NCBI GenBank assembly: GCA_905221605.1
Contig: CAJNDS010000497.1
Coordinates: 35,001-99,000, forward strand
From: Symbiodinium natans
Lineage: Eukaryota > Sar > Dinophyceae > Suessiales > Symbiodiniaceae
Direction: 5' to 3'
DNA: 64,000 bases
A model generated the notes under the pieces. The model was not told the DNA's origin. It did not search any database and worked only from the letters and a program-made list of their open reading frames with translations. Both the position numbers and the translations under genes were made by a program. Shown in pieces: positions 49,901-61,900 of this stretch. Every line of letters begins with the position of its first letter. The stretch's first letter is position 1.

Positions 49901-52620
49901 TATTCTAGGAGGGTCCTGGCTGGCTTGTGAACTGCCCAATTGCCAGTTGCTTGGGAGACTATTCAAGTTTATTCTATGGATTTCGAAAGGAGAGTCCTGG
50001 GTTTCGTTTCAGCTGCTAGTCTTGAATGTTGGACAGGCATCATACTGCCGAACCTCCGAAAATGCCACTGGCCTGTGCCCAGAAACTTGTGGGACAAGGA
50101 AAATTTGGAAGGGGTGATCCGCGAAGCAGCGTGGCCCCCGCAACGAAAGGCCGCCTCCCCCTGGTGTACCCCTGCCTTCCAGCCCCAGACGCTCCAATGT
50201 TATGTGAGTATTACGGGTATTACTTGTGGTTTCCACGTGGTTTCTCTCGAGAACGAGCACGAATGATCGCAGGCCGATGATTCCCAGTGGTGCCTTGGCT
50301 GACCCCATGGTTGCACTCAACGAGGGTCGTGCTACGTCCATGCAGATTTTTGATTGGTAATGTCTGAATGATGTCAGGCCTGTTCCACAAGTGTCCGCGC
50401 ACACGGCGCCACACTTCGCAAGTGCTTCAGTAGCAGCCCATCCAACACCCACAGCTGGTGCCAAGGCCAGCACCCAGCAGGGGAGAGACTCAGCACCTTC
50501 TGTGCCAGAAGTTGCGAGCAAGGACGCCCAAGGCTCCCACCCTTCACCCAAACCTTTTCAGACAGCCACCGAACGCAGCATGGCTGAGGCAACACCGGTA
50601 GCAACAACACCTGAGGCGCCTCAGGCGATGCCTGAACTGGTGATGCCCCCACCACCCCCGACATTGCCGGCAGCTGCACCAATGCCCACGTCCGGCACAG
50701 GCTTGCCCAAAGCGGCGCCAGAATCTGCCGGATGCTCGGCCAAGCCGCAGCTTGTAGACCCAACCGCAACCAGTCCTGCTGAAAGTCTCGAAGCTCCAGA
50801 GCCCAGCCAATCCCCAGCAGCCGTTGTCAGCACTGCTGTTGCCAACGAAGCAATGAACTCCAAGCCAACCGCGGCTGCTTCAGCTACGGCTGCTTCAGCT
50901 ACGGCTGCCTCAGTTACGGCTGCCTCAGCCACGGCTGCCTCAGCCACGGCTGCCTCAGCTGCTGCGGCCTCAACCACGCCCTCAACCACGACGGCCTCAA
51001 CCACGGGTGCCTCAAGGGTTGTTGGCTTCCAGGCCGAGCCTTCGGTATCATCGTCTGCTGAAAACTCAGTGACTTTGATGTACCATCCTGTGCCGGTTGG
51101 CTGGGCTTTGTTGGGATTGCCTTTGACGGCTTCACAAGGCAAAAGTTGCTACCTGACACTTAGGTACACTTCGCTGAAGGATGTGAAGATACCCAGCGAT
51201 CTGCCACCAGCTCGCGGAGTGGGAGCCGGCCAACAGTCACACACTTGCGCTCTGAGCTGGAGCGCCTTCAGAAGGCCTGCAATCTCGAAGCGTTTTGGAT
51301 TAATGATTCATATTTCGGATTGATGATTATGAGCGATAACTGCGAGAACTGCGAGAAAACGTTGGTTCTGCAGGAGATGGAGGCGTTGCAGATGCGGCCA
51401 GCACAAGGTTCCAGTTCAGATACCGCGCTGCGTGAGCAGGAGCTACGGCTTTTGCGTGAGCAGTCGCCTGGCATATGGGTAATTCCGTAGCACAAACAAG
51501 CAAACTTTGCAAACATGTTTCTTTTCACAACATCAGAGAGCAGGATGCAACACAATCAGTTGCAACACGTACGTAAACGCAAGCTCGTCAGAAAGACGAG
51601 GCTGGAGCAGACTGAGCGAGAGAATCAGGCCAGCTGTTCCATGGATTTTATTTATTTTTTTTTTTTTTTTTTGGGGGGGGGGGGGGGTGTTTCTTCTTTG
51701 CGAATGCCGGCGCTTAATGGAGCAGGCACTTCGAGCCAAGCAGGCAGAAGAGTCGGGCAAGTGCCTGAGCACTTGCATTGCGCGATTGAGTTTTCCTTGA
51801 GCTTTGCGATGCCTGCACCCAGGTCCTGCCCCTAAAAGGCGTGGCCGAAAGAGTGTCAAGAAGACAATGGATCTGACGGCACACCGCCGAACCAGCTGGC
51901 AGGCAGACACTGGCATAATCTGGCACGTCTGTCTTGTGATGCTTTGTAGTCCCACTTCACATCAAGCAATGTGGCTCGCTGGCTCGACATTCGATGTATT
52001 TTCGCACCACGTTGCTGGCTTGCGCAGTGCTTCAAGCAGTTGTAGCAACAGGATTTGCCAGAAGACGAGCGCTTGCCTTCTGAAGTCCAGCCCTTAGCGA
52101 GACAAGGGAAAAACCATGCAAGACAGCCATCATTTCGAAGCAGTCGATGGACTCAGGATAGTGATGTTGATGATGAGGACGATCTGGAGGAGTTGTTGGA
52201 TTTATCGGCTACTTGCCAGCAACAGCCTAACAGCCTGGTCATGCAAGTTCGAGTTACATCTGGCATTGTGAAGTTGTCAGTGCATGCAGCAGAAGCTGGC
52301 ATGCTGAGGCGCACCGTGACCCGTAGCCGCGAAAAGAAAAAGCAGCAAATGTCGAGCTGAGAGATTGACCGGATTGACCATGTTGCGCGACACGAGATTC
52401 ACTCTTGACTTGGGAAGGTGCACACTCCGGCAGAGAGTCAGACCATGACACCGCCAAAGGTGGGAGAAAGGTTGTTCCGTTGCAGGTGACTCTGTCCTGT
52501 CCGCGCAGCAGGCGCCCATGGTCGAAGACCAGGGCGTTCCGAGCGTTCCGAGCATTCCGAGCGTTCCGAGCAAGGCGCAAAGAGCCGAGAAGAGCACAGT
52601 TGCACGGTTCCACGTGCTTT
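46968..52620 (+). CDS. Scattered exons of an unrecognised coiled-coil / low-complexity protein
   Basis: Several short + strand segments look coding but match no family I know. They include KAAKAHLYALRDHVEQAME (about 47331-47387), an exon 47855-47899 with AG|G acceptor and GTGAGC donor reading AELVTKQDQIRREQE, HAEELRQAREQLEQE (about 48150-48195) and a Gly/Pro-rich stretch (about 49020-49441). They continue with a Pro/Ala/Ser/Thr-rich exon (about 50391-51150), ELERLQ and LREQELRLLREQ helices (about 51254-51470), MEQALRAKQAEES (about 51717-51755), an acidic exon (about 52055-52357) and a final GVPSVPSIPSVPS repeat (about 52527-52570). Together they suggest a heptad-rich scaffold-type protein. 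Exon joins are mostly unresolved, and an in-frame TAG at 47311-47313 separates two coding-like pieces. It may be more than one gene. Confidence 0.32.
48568..48650. repeat. (TGTATGTC)n-type microsatellite
   Basis: Steps of TGTATGTC and TGCATGTC repeat about ten times, preceded by a CATG/TATG zone from 48510. Confidence 0.9.
50871..50990 (+). repeat. 15-bp in-frame minisatellite (Ala-Ala-Ser-Ala-Thr units)
   Basis: About eight 15-bp units of the form GCTGC[C/T]TCAGC[C/T]ACG encode AASAT/AASVT steps inside the Pro/Ala-rich exon. The frame is preserved. Confidence 0.88.
51644..51690. repeat. Poly(T) followed by poly(G)
   Basis: A run of about 19 T directly followed by about 14 G, interrupted only at its edges. 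Lengths of such runs are unreliable in assemblies. Confidence 0.9.
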
Positions 52621-52860
52621 GGTAGCTCTGAAAAGCCGCTTGCGGGAGGCGCCATCTGCCGGCTCCTGGAGCCCCGCCCAGGCACTTGCAGAGCAAAGCT
52701 TTTCATGTCCTCTTTCATAATTTCCTCATACTTCAAGCACCAGGTTTTCGCGACGTCCGGCCGAGCGTGGCTCCAAGTCTTGCTGTGAAGCTTTCAGATC
52801 GAATGAAGCCAGTCATTCAGTGGGGTTTTCCTGTGCCAATTATTCTGAAGCGTGTTGAAG

Positions 52861-54044
52861 GTCATCGTCTTTGGTGGCTTTGATGGTACCGCGGACCACC
52901 GTAGCACGGAGGCTGCCGACGTGACTCACTGAACGTCTGTAGAGAATCTAGACTGCAGCAAGCTATCGGTGAGATCCTGGACACGGCCAACATGACCTTC
53001 TCCATGGGTCCCACAATGGGCGATGGCCCAAGCTCCGGAGTTCGTGGATTTTGTCTGCAGAATGACATCCAAGACCCGTGTTGGAAGGAGTCGGCCGAAG
53101 CGGTTGTGCTGTCGCTTCGTTGGATGAGAGAAGAGTGTTGGTGGCCGGTGGGTTTGATGGCGCCAGGACACCCACAGAGCCGTGCCTCTGCTAGTTTAGA
53201 CGTGACCTGTTCCGTACTTTGGCATAAGTGCGCCCGGAAGTCGTGCGCTAGGAGTCTCGACACCACCGAGTTGGTGGATCCTGTCACGCTGAAGGCCTCT
53301 TGCAGCAGGGTCTGTGAAGCTCCAATGAAAGTGCCAAGCTTCACAGCAACGGGAATAAAATATGGAGGTCACCGCTGGCCCCAGAATGGGCACCAGGTCT
53401 TCGGCAAAGATGCCTGGTCCTGAAAATGTCTGCTGCTCACGGAAATGCTTCCGCAAGGCGCAACGCTTGCGCAGCGGTGAGACTGGATGCAAAGAGACTC
53501 TTGGTTACCTGGCTGCAGCTGACAGCTGTTTTTGTCAAGCGGCCTGTGCCTCTTCAGCTCAGTCAGACGGAGCTGCAGGTGATCGGCGGCTCAGATGATG
53601 CTAGCGAACTGGACTCCACCGAGGACCGCTCAGATGTTTCCCGATCTTTCGGGCACAATCGAGTCATAGAGGGCTTGGCAAGTTTGGCAGGAAGTCTAGC
53701 CGAGCCTTCTCGGCCCCTCTGCGTGTCCCTCTCCCTCTCTTTCTCCCACTCCTTCCAATGTCTTCAAAGAACATCAAAGAACCACAGCTCGAGCCGTGCC
53801 CCACTTCCCCCTTGAAGGCTGTTCTGTGATGTGCTGTGTGCTGTCTCTCCATCGCTTGTCTGTCGGCCCGGTCTCGAAGCTCAGGAGTGCTCGGACTGCC
53901 AAAATGGCTAGGGTAAGGTCTTGCAAGTGTGCAAGAATCACCGACCTAGCCTCACACTTTGGTTCGTCATGTTCTACACACTTCTCTGTGTGTGTCTGTG
54001 CGTGTGTGATTGTGTCTCTCTCTCTCTCCCCCTTTCTCTTTCTG

Positions 54045-54078
<34 letters not shown>

Positions 54079-57000
54079 GCTCTCCCCCCTGCGTCTCTCT
54101 CGTTCTCTGCCTCTTTCCGTTTCTGCCCGCATTTGCTGTCTGCACAAAGCGAAGGTGCTCGACTTGGAGAAGATGACGTTTTCCAGCGGGCCTCGCATGG
54201 GAACTCGTCTCAGCCTCGGCCTGTTTTGGAATTCTTCGGATACGAGTACGACTGTGCATTCCTGTGGATACAGGATGTTGTCCGCTGTTCACAACCAGAA
54301 GCCCTCACAGCTGCCTTGCATCAGAAGGGCGCCATGATTCACACAAGGCCTTCCGCATTCAACCCCAGCGTTTGAAGACAACGGAAACCCCACAAGCACG
54401 AACTAATACCAACCAGCATCAAAACCACTTGAAGCCCTGATAGCCATCCACAAGATGGAATGGGAGCCAAGGGGCTCAACAAAAGCAACCCAACCACCAT
54501 CCACAGCACAGGAGAGGGGAAGCAAAGGGGGGAAAATCTATGGTTGGACAAGCCCCAAGAAGGGGGAGCGAGACAAAAATAGCTTGGCAACCACATCTAG
54601 AACACAAAATTGGAGAATGCCTACCTGGAAGGCCGCAACGCCTGCGCAGCATCGCTGATTGACAGCCAACGCTTGCTGGTCATTGGCGGGTCCGATGGCG
54701 GCAGTGATCTGGACCGTGATGCGAGTGCCTCCAATCTGCGTGCCTGCGCCTTCTTGTTGTTGTTTTTATTCTTAGCATTACGACTTCTTCTTCTTATTAT
54801 TAAAGCAACTTGCAAGATGCTTCTGTTGCTTGCGGCCATGTCAAAGCTGACCTCCAGGACAGCACCGAGCTCTTAGATCTGAGTTCCATGAACTTCTCTG
54901 CGGGGCCCGGACGCCTGGAACCCTTGAGATGTCCATTCTTTATTTTACCTGCAGCACAGTAAGCACAGCAACACACTGGCTGGAGGATGTAGACTGAATC
55001 TAGATTTGCGAAGTTCGGTCGGCTGGATAGCTGATTTTGATCCTGTTCCGCCCAGTTTGAGCTTACGACAAGTCTCGGTTCTTTAGTTGCGGCTATCTAG
55101 TTCACTCAAGATGTTCATGTCGATGCACCCAGACCCCGGATGAGCACCCGCAGAAATTTCTGCGCCACCGCACTTCTCCAGCCGGGCGCAAGTGCCGAGC
55201 TCAGCACAGAGGTCACATACCGTATTGTTCCAGTTTGCTCTTGCCCCCCGCACAACCTTGCAGCTCGACACTAACAGAGTCCCTTTTTTTGTCAGCCCTT
55301 GTTTCGTCTCCTCTGACATCTCCTCTTCGAGGCCTGGCACCGAGGGGTCTCTTGCTGGTCCTGGGCGGCTCCGACGGTTCGAGCAGTTTGGACAGCACCG
55401 AGGCGCTGGGGGGATCCTGGAGAGAGAAAGTGTGCTTGTAAAGGGGACCTCTCTCCGTGCTGTTGGGGCCAAGATTTTTGTGACACTCCGGGGTCTTTTT
55501 TTGGCCTTGGGGAGAGGGCGAGTCTCCTCCCCTTGCGCCGCTATTCTTGGCGGCTGCGCTGTTTCCTTGCTTTGCGCACCTGCTGTGCGTTCTGAACAGC
55601 CTGTCCTAGTGTCTTGATTTGAGCCGGTCGGTGTCTGAGGTGTTGAAACCCACCAAAACAACACTTGCCAGCTTCGAGTTGCTTCCTGCGTGACATATTG
55701 CTCCGCCTAATTTCAAAGCGAGAATATATATGCATTGGCAGACTGAACGGGAAGTCCTACATGGAGTGAAGTGCCCAAGATGAGCCCAAAAGCCCAGGTT
55801 CAAGACCGAAGCAAGCTTGGGACAGGAAGTAGGCCGACAGGTCGTCTTTCGGACCTTCACGTAAGTAGAGTAGAAGATGTGCACGTGGAAACGGACCAAA
55901 ATTGGAACGAGGTGCGGAAAACCCCTAAAAAGAAAAAGAAGGAGGCTGTGCCCAAAACCCGAGACTTTCTCCCCCGAGCCCCATGAAAGGAATTCTCGAT
56001 CCTCAGCCCAGCATACACCTGACGTTGTAAAAGCCAGGAGAGTATGCCCTGTGTTCGAGAGTACTGAGCTGCTGAACCCTGAAAGGAGAGCCCCGTCGAA
56101 CAAAGTTGGATCGTAGCATTAGCACTGCGACCTTTCAACGTCTCTAAGCCAAAACAAACACAGCCCGTATCCCAGACACAGTGCAAACAGCTGACTTTGG
56201 CAACAGAGGGCTTTATTAAAGCATATGTTTGGGGCAACACAAACATGGTCCTCATGTGTGTGCGTGGGCACACCTTACATGGCGAAGGGATTTTGTGCAA
56301 CACGCAGCAGCGGAGGGCAGCTGGGAGTCCACAATTCTGCTGCCAACGCAGTTTTTTTCAAAGCCTATCCAGGGCCCAGGCACTTGTGACATTTCATGGC
56401 ATTGCAGTTTGCGGACATGTTGTTGGCATGTTTAGGGCACGCCACTTCAAAGCAAGATTTTCACTACACAGCAGCGACAATCTTGTCGATGTTCCTTGCA
56501 TGTGATCATGCTGAGCGCAAGCGTGGGTGCGCCCCCCTCCCCTCGCTTGACGGATCATTTCATCATACCTCATCCCGTGTTGCAAATTTATACTCCTCAC
56601 CGTCATTCATTCAAACCCTAAGCTTTGACACAGTCCGCGTCTGGTGTTTGTTTCCTTCTTTTTGCCAGCAGCCCGTCAGGCACGGTCAGATTCCATCACC
56701 CAAATATTCAGCAGTCAAAAGTGTACGTGTAAGTGTAGGTGTAAGTGTAAGTGTAAAAGTGTGTGTGTGTGTGTATCGAAGTTTTCGTTGTTTGTTCTAT
56801 CCGCGGGCAGGTGCTTGACGTTTCCAAAATGTTGTTCCAGCCGTTTCCTCAGACGTTTGCAGGCAGCTGCAGTGTGTCGGTTTTGTCTCGGAGTGGTCCT
56901 TGAAAGGCCGGGCCCAAACATGGGCACCTGGCGAAGCGGCTGCGCAGCCAGCGGCTCAGTTCCGAAACCCGGCTTGAGTACCACGCAGGCTTCTGAACCG

Positions 57001-58614
57001 TGATGTGCCTTGTGGTGCATTGCGGATTTGTGGATATGTGTTTTCCGGAATCTTGCCACACCTATCCAGAGGACATATCTTCAAAAGCTTGCATGGTAAC
57101 ATTCTTTGTGCTCTTGTTTTGGCAAGATCGAAATGAATCTGCAAACCAACACGATTTGCGCCCAAAGTGAGAAGCAGCCAGTTTCAATCATTCCGCTTTG
57201 TGTGTGTGGGCTTACCATAAGCTTCGAAGCCAGAGAATCCCACAAAACAGTACTGTAGATTTTCCAAACAGAATAGAACACAGCATGTGGAAGTGTGGAA
57301 GGGCAGTGCCGAGACCCTGGTGATTGGTTTAACTCTGCCATCAATTCCTTCACTGGCCGAAGCTATGAGAAATGCTGTCGGCACGGTCCGGAGCCAGTGT
57401 TTCGAAGGTAAGTTCCCACGGATATTTTCCAGCAGGAGCGGTGTGATGTGCTCTGCACGATGGCACAGCTGACGCTTCAGACTCCCACACGAGTATCTTT
57501 GGAGTGCCCACCTCCATCCCTCAGAGCATCACCATCGGAGTCATCTGTGGTGCCAATACAAATCGTCTCTACAGTGGGGTGATTAAAGTGGAACGACGTG
57601 CGATGTAGAAGCTGAACGCGCGATCAGAAACTGGACGCGATTCAGGGCACAGGACTCAGAATCTGCGGTTCAGGAAGCTGGGCACTTTAGGAAACCACGC
57701 GGTTCAGGAAACCAAGGGGTAGGGGGTGGGTGGGGTGGGGGAGTTGGGAGGGGGGGGCGTGCGGGGGTGGGGGGGGCGTGGGGGAGATGATAATGTTCAT
57801 TTCGAAGATGCTTTCAGAAAACTAAAGCCATTGCTTGCGAGTTGCCATCGTAAGATTTTGACGCTTCGAATTCTACACGAGAGTAGAGCATACGTACTAT
57901 TGCTATTGTGAAGATCCAATTGAAAAACATGCTTGTCCATGTTGGGACACAAACACCGAGTGAGGCTTGGGTTAGGCTGAGCTGCCCCGCTGTTTAGCAA
58001 ACTGAAGTGCAGCTTCCTAGTTCCGGTATCAGATTTCAATGACTTCAGCAAAGTTGAAGAGTCTCCGGTTACATCAGAACAGGTCAGGATGAACATCGGA
58101 GTCAGGAATTTAGCAGTGCCAAGACCAAAAACATACTGAGACCGTGTGCAATATTGGTTTTTGGTGTGTTCTTTTCCCTGGACTTGGGGTTCTCGTGCGT
58201 GATCAAAAGATTTTTGCTCGCCCAGGCTGCGACACTAAGCTCTGAGCAGCTCCTGGTGGTGGGAGGCTTTGACGGCTCCAATCACCTGGACAGCACGGAG
58301 GTGTTGGACGTTGCCCAGCCGCATGTTCTGCTCAACCGTTGAGTAGCCCTTGCTCGGATCCACGCTCCCCCGCCTTGTTTTGCCTGCGCTCCGTGCATCT
58401 CCTGCTTTATTCATAAGGTGAAGCACATGTCTTTCACGTTGGGGCCGCGCCTGAGCACTTGGCGGAGTGGTTGCGTTTGGGCCTGAGAATTGAAACTAAC
58501 GATGTGATTGACTCCAGCGCTTCAGACCTGGATTTCCTCCGAGGCTTCAGCCCCTTGCTGATTGTCCCGGGGGCAGCGCAGGAGCAGCTATTGCCAGTGC
58601 TACACAGCAGCTAA
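52861..58614 (+). CDS. Kelch-repeat gene with each repeat split across exons
   Basis: Kelch units alternate between an A half (R-x-GCAA-x-x-LD-x-x-R-LLV-x-GG-x-DG … STE) and a B half (VLD-x-x-x-M-x-F-x-x-GP-x-M). A halves lie at about 52861, 53090-53170, 53454-53623, 54634-54711, 55345-55402 and 58226-58312. B halves lie at about 52971, 53350, 54155, 54858, 56811-56839 plus 56907, and 58418. Well-supported introns are 53504-53578 (GT), 53624-54154 (GA donor), 54712-54857 (GA), 55403-56810 (GC), 56840-56906 (GC) and 58313-58417 (GC), all ending AG|G. Splicing commonly falls right after STE or next to VLD. A terminal exon ending at the stop 58612-58614 is plausible. Kelch propellers bind proteins; no partner domain (BTB, F-box) is visible. 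One unit near 57300 is too degenerate to be sure, so this may be a decaying copy. Confidence 0.6.
53995..54090. repeat. TC-rich microsatellite inside a kelch-gene intron
   Basis: TCTC steps fill much of the 531-bp intron 53624-54154, close to its 3' end, on the pyrimidine-rich side expected before an acceptor. Confidence 0.85.
56735..56775. repeat. GTGTAA / GT repeat
   Basis: GTGTAA steps degrade into (GT)n, shortly upstream of the acceptor at 56810. Confidence 0.85.
57718..57785. repeat. G-rich tract
   Basis: About 65 bp of GGGG runs broken by single T, A or C, within the presumed intron between kelch units; potential quadruplex former. Confidence 0.85.
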
Positions 58615-59997
58615 AACATCTGCCTTGGTGCTAGCTCACTTTTCTGCGCTGCTCGTAGGCGTTCCCACGGAATTCGGATGAAGAAGCTTAAATTAGTCCA
58701 GATTCTCGGATTGCAAAGAAGGCTTGCCACAAACCACCAAGTTAACACATTAGCACAGTGCATACAGCCTCCTTTGCTTCACGCATGACTAATGCTCGCG
58801 GAGGGGCTGGCAAGCTGTCGGACAAATAGCCGGAAGGAGTCGCAATCCTGCTGGGGTTAGAGAGCAAGTGCCAGTGATGGGTGGTGTGGAACTTGTGACG
58901 CCATGCAATGTCATGCATCCTGGCGCTTTGGTTCGCAGTTGATTCTTAGCCGTCTCTTGGCTGCGCCCTGGTGCCTTGGCCGGTGCCTCTTTCAGGGGTG
59001 TATGTTTGGGAATTGCTGCGGGACTGCGTTGGGATCTTGGCTGCGGCTGCCCTAGGCCTGTGGCACAGGGCGCAGGGCCCCTTGGGGTCCACGGCATGCA
59101 GGCTGGATGCCTTCGGGGGAGTATGCGCAGTCAGAAGATCCAAGTTGAGAGTTGAGATCCAAGTTGTGACGTTCACGCATGTGCAAAGCCGCTGTTGCAG
59201 TGTGCAGATGTTGGCAGGTTCGGCTACGGCTTTGTGCCTTGATAGTTCTGTTGGTGCACGCGGATGCTTGAAGCTCAAACTTCTTCGATGGTTCACGGAC
59301 CTCGTTTGCAGCACGGCGATTGAAGGGTCCCTCTGAAATCTCCCGCGTCTCCCTGCCAAGGCCACGTCCACGGTAACCATTGGCAGCAGTCCTTTCTCAA
59401 ACATAAAATGTGCACGACCCTCAGATGCCCTCAGTGAAGCACCCATTGTGTCACAACCTTTCTGCGGCAGTCGAATGAAGAAAGTTTGTCAGGTTAAGCC
59501 AGAAGCAGGGCAGCACTGCCCCTCGCTGGTTACGCAGGCCGTGGCGATGCTGGGATTCTCTCTTTGATTCGCATCGCCTTGCACAGGAAGATCCTGCGGG
59601 TACTCCCGTGCAGTGCCTTCCTTATCCGCTTCTAGCACACGCACACACACCACACTGAAAGCCGCTGAGATGTGCAGAGTGACAGTGAAGGTTCAATCTT
59701 TTCCATGACAATGACGGCATGCTTTGCACGACCAGCGTTGACCCATGGAAGTTCGACCTGGCCTGTGGCTCAGGGCGTTGACCACGGCTGCAAGTGCCTG
59801 TGCAGGGATGTCACTTCTGTGTCACTTTCTCCGTCCCGTTGCTGCCAGTTGCCAGGAATCGATTATGTGCAGCTTAGCATTGTCTTAGCATGTTGCATCC
59901 TTGGTGCTAAGAGCAAGGAGTCTTGTCAAAGGCCTGTTGCTTTACACCTGCAGGAGACGGTTAAGTACACAGAAATTCGGTCTGTGCCATAGACAGG
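58615..59997. other. Intergenic interval, nothing recognised
   Basis: No domain or clear exon is visible on either strand. Directly before the laforin-like gene, a pyrimidine-containing stretch ends in CTGCAG at 59953 and another AG precedes the ATG. Either could accept the dinoflagellate spliced leader, but I cannot choose between them from sequence alone. Confidence 0.4.
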
Positions 59998-60969
59998 ATG
60001 TCGTCCAGGGATGGTCGCAAAATCCGGTTCAGTGTGGTATCCTTCGCACCACCCGGCAGCTCGCTAGCTGTGATCGGGAGCTGTGATTCCCTTGGAAAAT
60101 GGAGCCTGGATAGGGCCGTAGATATGAAACCGCGTTTGGCCAACGCGCGCCTGCAGTCTGAGCCTGACTTTCACTGGGTGGACGTTGACGTCCCAGAAGC
60201 TGGCAGAGAGCGTGTCGAGTACAAGTTCGTTGAGCGTGGCAACGGCGTGAAATGGGAGGATCTGGGTGGCCACCAGAACCGGGTCCTTGAACTGGATGCT
60301 CAGGGAGACGGACCACTGGCTCTTTTGCCAGTTGTGCGTTTTGCAGAACCCGGTGGCGGGGAGAGTGATCATACGGCACGCTTCTATCAAGGAGTCAAGG
60401 AGCGCGGCGAGATCTCAATTCGGAAGGTGCTAGATCAGCTTTATGTGGGCTCATGCCCAAGGCATCGCTCGCATATTGACCAGTTGCACTCCCTGGGCGT
60501 TACCGTAGTGGTGAACTTTCAGACTGAGGAAGATTGCAAGCGAAACTGTGTTTCCGGCATCGGCATGGAGGAGGATCCAATGGCAGTGAGTCGCGTATAT
60601 GAAAGCAAAGGCATGCAGTACATTTGGATGCCCACTTTCGATATGTCTACTGATGGCCGTGCTCAGATGTTGCCGCAAGCATCATTTCTGTTTGGTCAGC
60701 TTATCCGCAGGGGCCACACAGTCTACAGCCACTGCAACGCGGGTGTGGGTAGGAGTGTTGCTGCTGCGTGCGGTTTTTTGACGTTCTTCTTGGGTCTGTC
60801 GCAGCGGCAAATGCAACATGTGATGGCAAGTTCTCGTCCGGTTGCTTTCTTCGATTTCGAGGCAATGGAAAGAGCTCGACCTCATTACCAGGCAATGTTC
60901 GCGTGTGAGGAGAAGCTGGAGAATGATGACAAATGTAAGGACAGGCTTGCTTCAATTGGCTTTCTTTGA
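59998..60969 (+). CDS. Laforin-like phosphatase: CBM20 starch-binding domain plus dual-specificity phosphatase
   Basis: A 323-residue uninterrupted frame. Residues about 8-100 have the CBM20 pattern: IRFSVVSFAPPG, GSCDSLGKW, then VEYKFVERG, VKWEDLGGHQNR. Residues about 135-300 form the phosphatase: QLYVGSCPRH, LGVTVVVNFQTEED, WMPTFDMSTDGRAQM with the likely general acid Asp215, and the signature HCNAGVGRS with Cys246 as nucleophile. This domain order and the QTE motif are those of laforin, which removes phosphate from glycogen or starch. In algae with cytosolic floridean-type starch it would assist starch breakdown. Length matches the family. The gene has no introns, unlike its neighbours, which fits a gene that passed through an mRNA intermediate. 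The start is the first Met that gives the full CBM20 domain. Confidence 0.92.
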   Translation: MSSRDGRKIRFSVVSFAPPGSSLAVIGSCDSLGKWSLDRAVDMKPRLANARLQSEPDFHWVDVDVPEAGRERVEYKFVERGNGVKWEDLGGHQNRVLELDAQGDGPLALLPVVRFAEPGGGESDHTARFYQGVKERGEISIRKVLDQLYVGSCPRHRSHIDQLHSLGVTVVVNFQTEEDCKRNCVSGIGMEEDPMAVSRVYESKGMQYIWMPTFDMSTDGRAQMLPQASFLFGQLIRRGHTVYSHCNAGVGRSVAAACGFLTFFLGLSQRQMQHVMASSRPVAFFDFEAMERARPHYQAMFACEEKLENDDKCKDRLASIGFL

Positions 60970-61842
60970 ATGTTTCTTCTTCAATACTTGTTCATAGCTG
61001 AATTTAGGAACTTCAGTTGTAGTGCGCACTGGGCAGCACAGATTCTCTTTTGCCTAAGGAGGAAGCGCTGGCACTCTTATGATGGACCGTGCTGCTGACT
61101 GAACTTGCCGAAATGGCCAACTGAATGCTCCATCGTTCAAGAGCATCCTCTTGCTCGACAAGGAAGAGGAAAAAGGTTGCGACCTGCAGGGTTGCAGGAG
61201 TCGCTGCATGATTGAATCCGAGTTGGCTGTTGCACTCGGTTCTTTCGGCATCTCTCCGCAGCTCCTGCACACCACAAGTGAGAGCTGCTTGCTGTAAGGT
61301 CGTGGAGTGTGGTCCCAGCCCTGCAGATGCAGAGGCTCGGCTCGCTTACCATGGTTTGTGATAGTGTTAGCGCTGTGTTTGCTTTCAAGAGGCAAGGGAA
61401 TGAATGCCCGTTTTATCAGGACACGGGGGCCAGGCACTTCACCATGACTGGCCACGAGGTGCACACGTTGAGGATTTAACAGACTGAAGCATGCACGCAG
61501 ATTTATGCTTACAGGGCGGATCCTCCACCCATCACACGGAATTTCACTCGGAGGCATGGCATGTCCAATCACATGCGCGCGCAAAACGTTGGAAGTGTAT
61601 GATCCCTCACAGACAGCCATGTCTTTGCAGGGCGGCTCGTTTTCCTCTGGCTTCAGTGGTTCAATGCCCCTGGGGCAGCTGGAGGCTGGTATTCAGAATC
61701 GCTGCCATCATCCTGCTCAAAAAACACATCAATGCTCTTGCTGCATGTTTTCTACGAGTGCTTGCAGGGCTCGGTCTCGGAGTCCGGCGCGCATGTCGGC
61801 TTACCGGAAGCGCAGGACGGGCAGCCACGGGATGCCACGGGG

Positions 61843-61900
61843 CAGCGTAGCGACGCGCAGCGACGCGTGGCGACGCGCAGCGACGTGTGGCGACGTGCAC
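61843..61900. repeat. Short GC-rich minisatellite
   Basis: Alternating AGCGACGCGC and GGCGACGCGC/GTGTGGCGACG steps, about five units. Confidence 0.8.

Noticed and set aside
59900-59997. Relic spliced-leader sequence upstream of the laforin-like gene
   Set aside because: I looked for the conserved dinoflagellate leader 3' end (TTTTGGCTCAAG) and did not find it, so retroposition is only inferred from the lack of introns.
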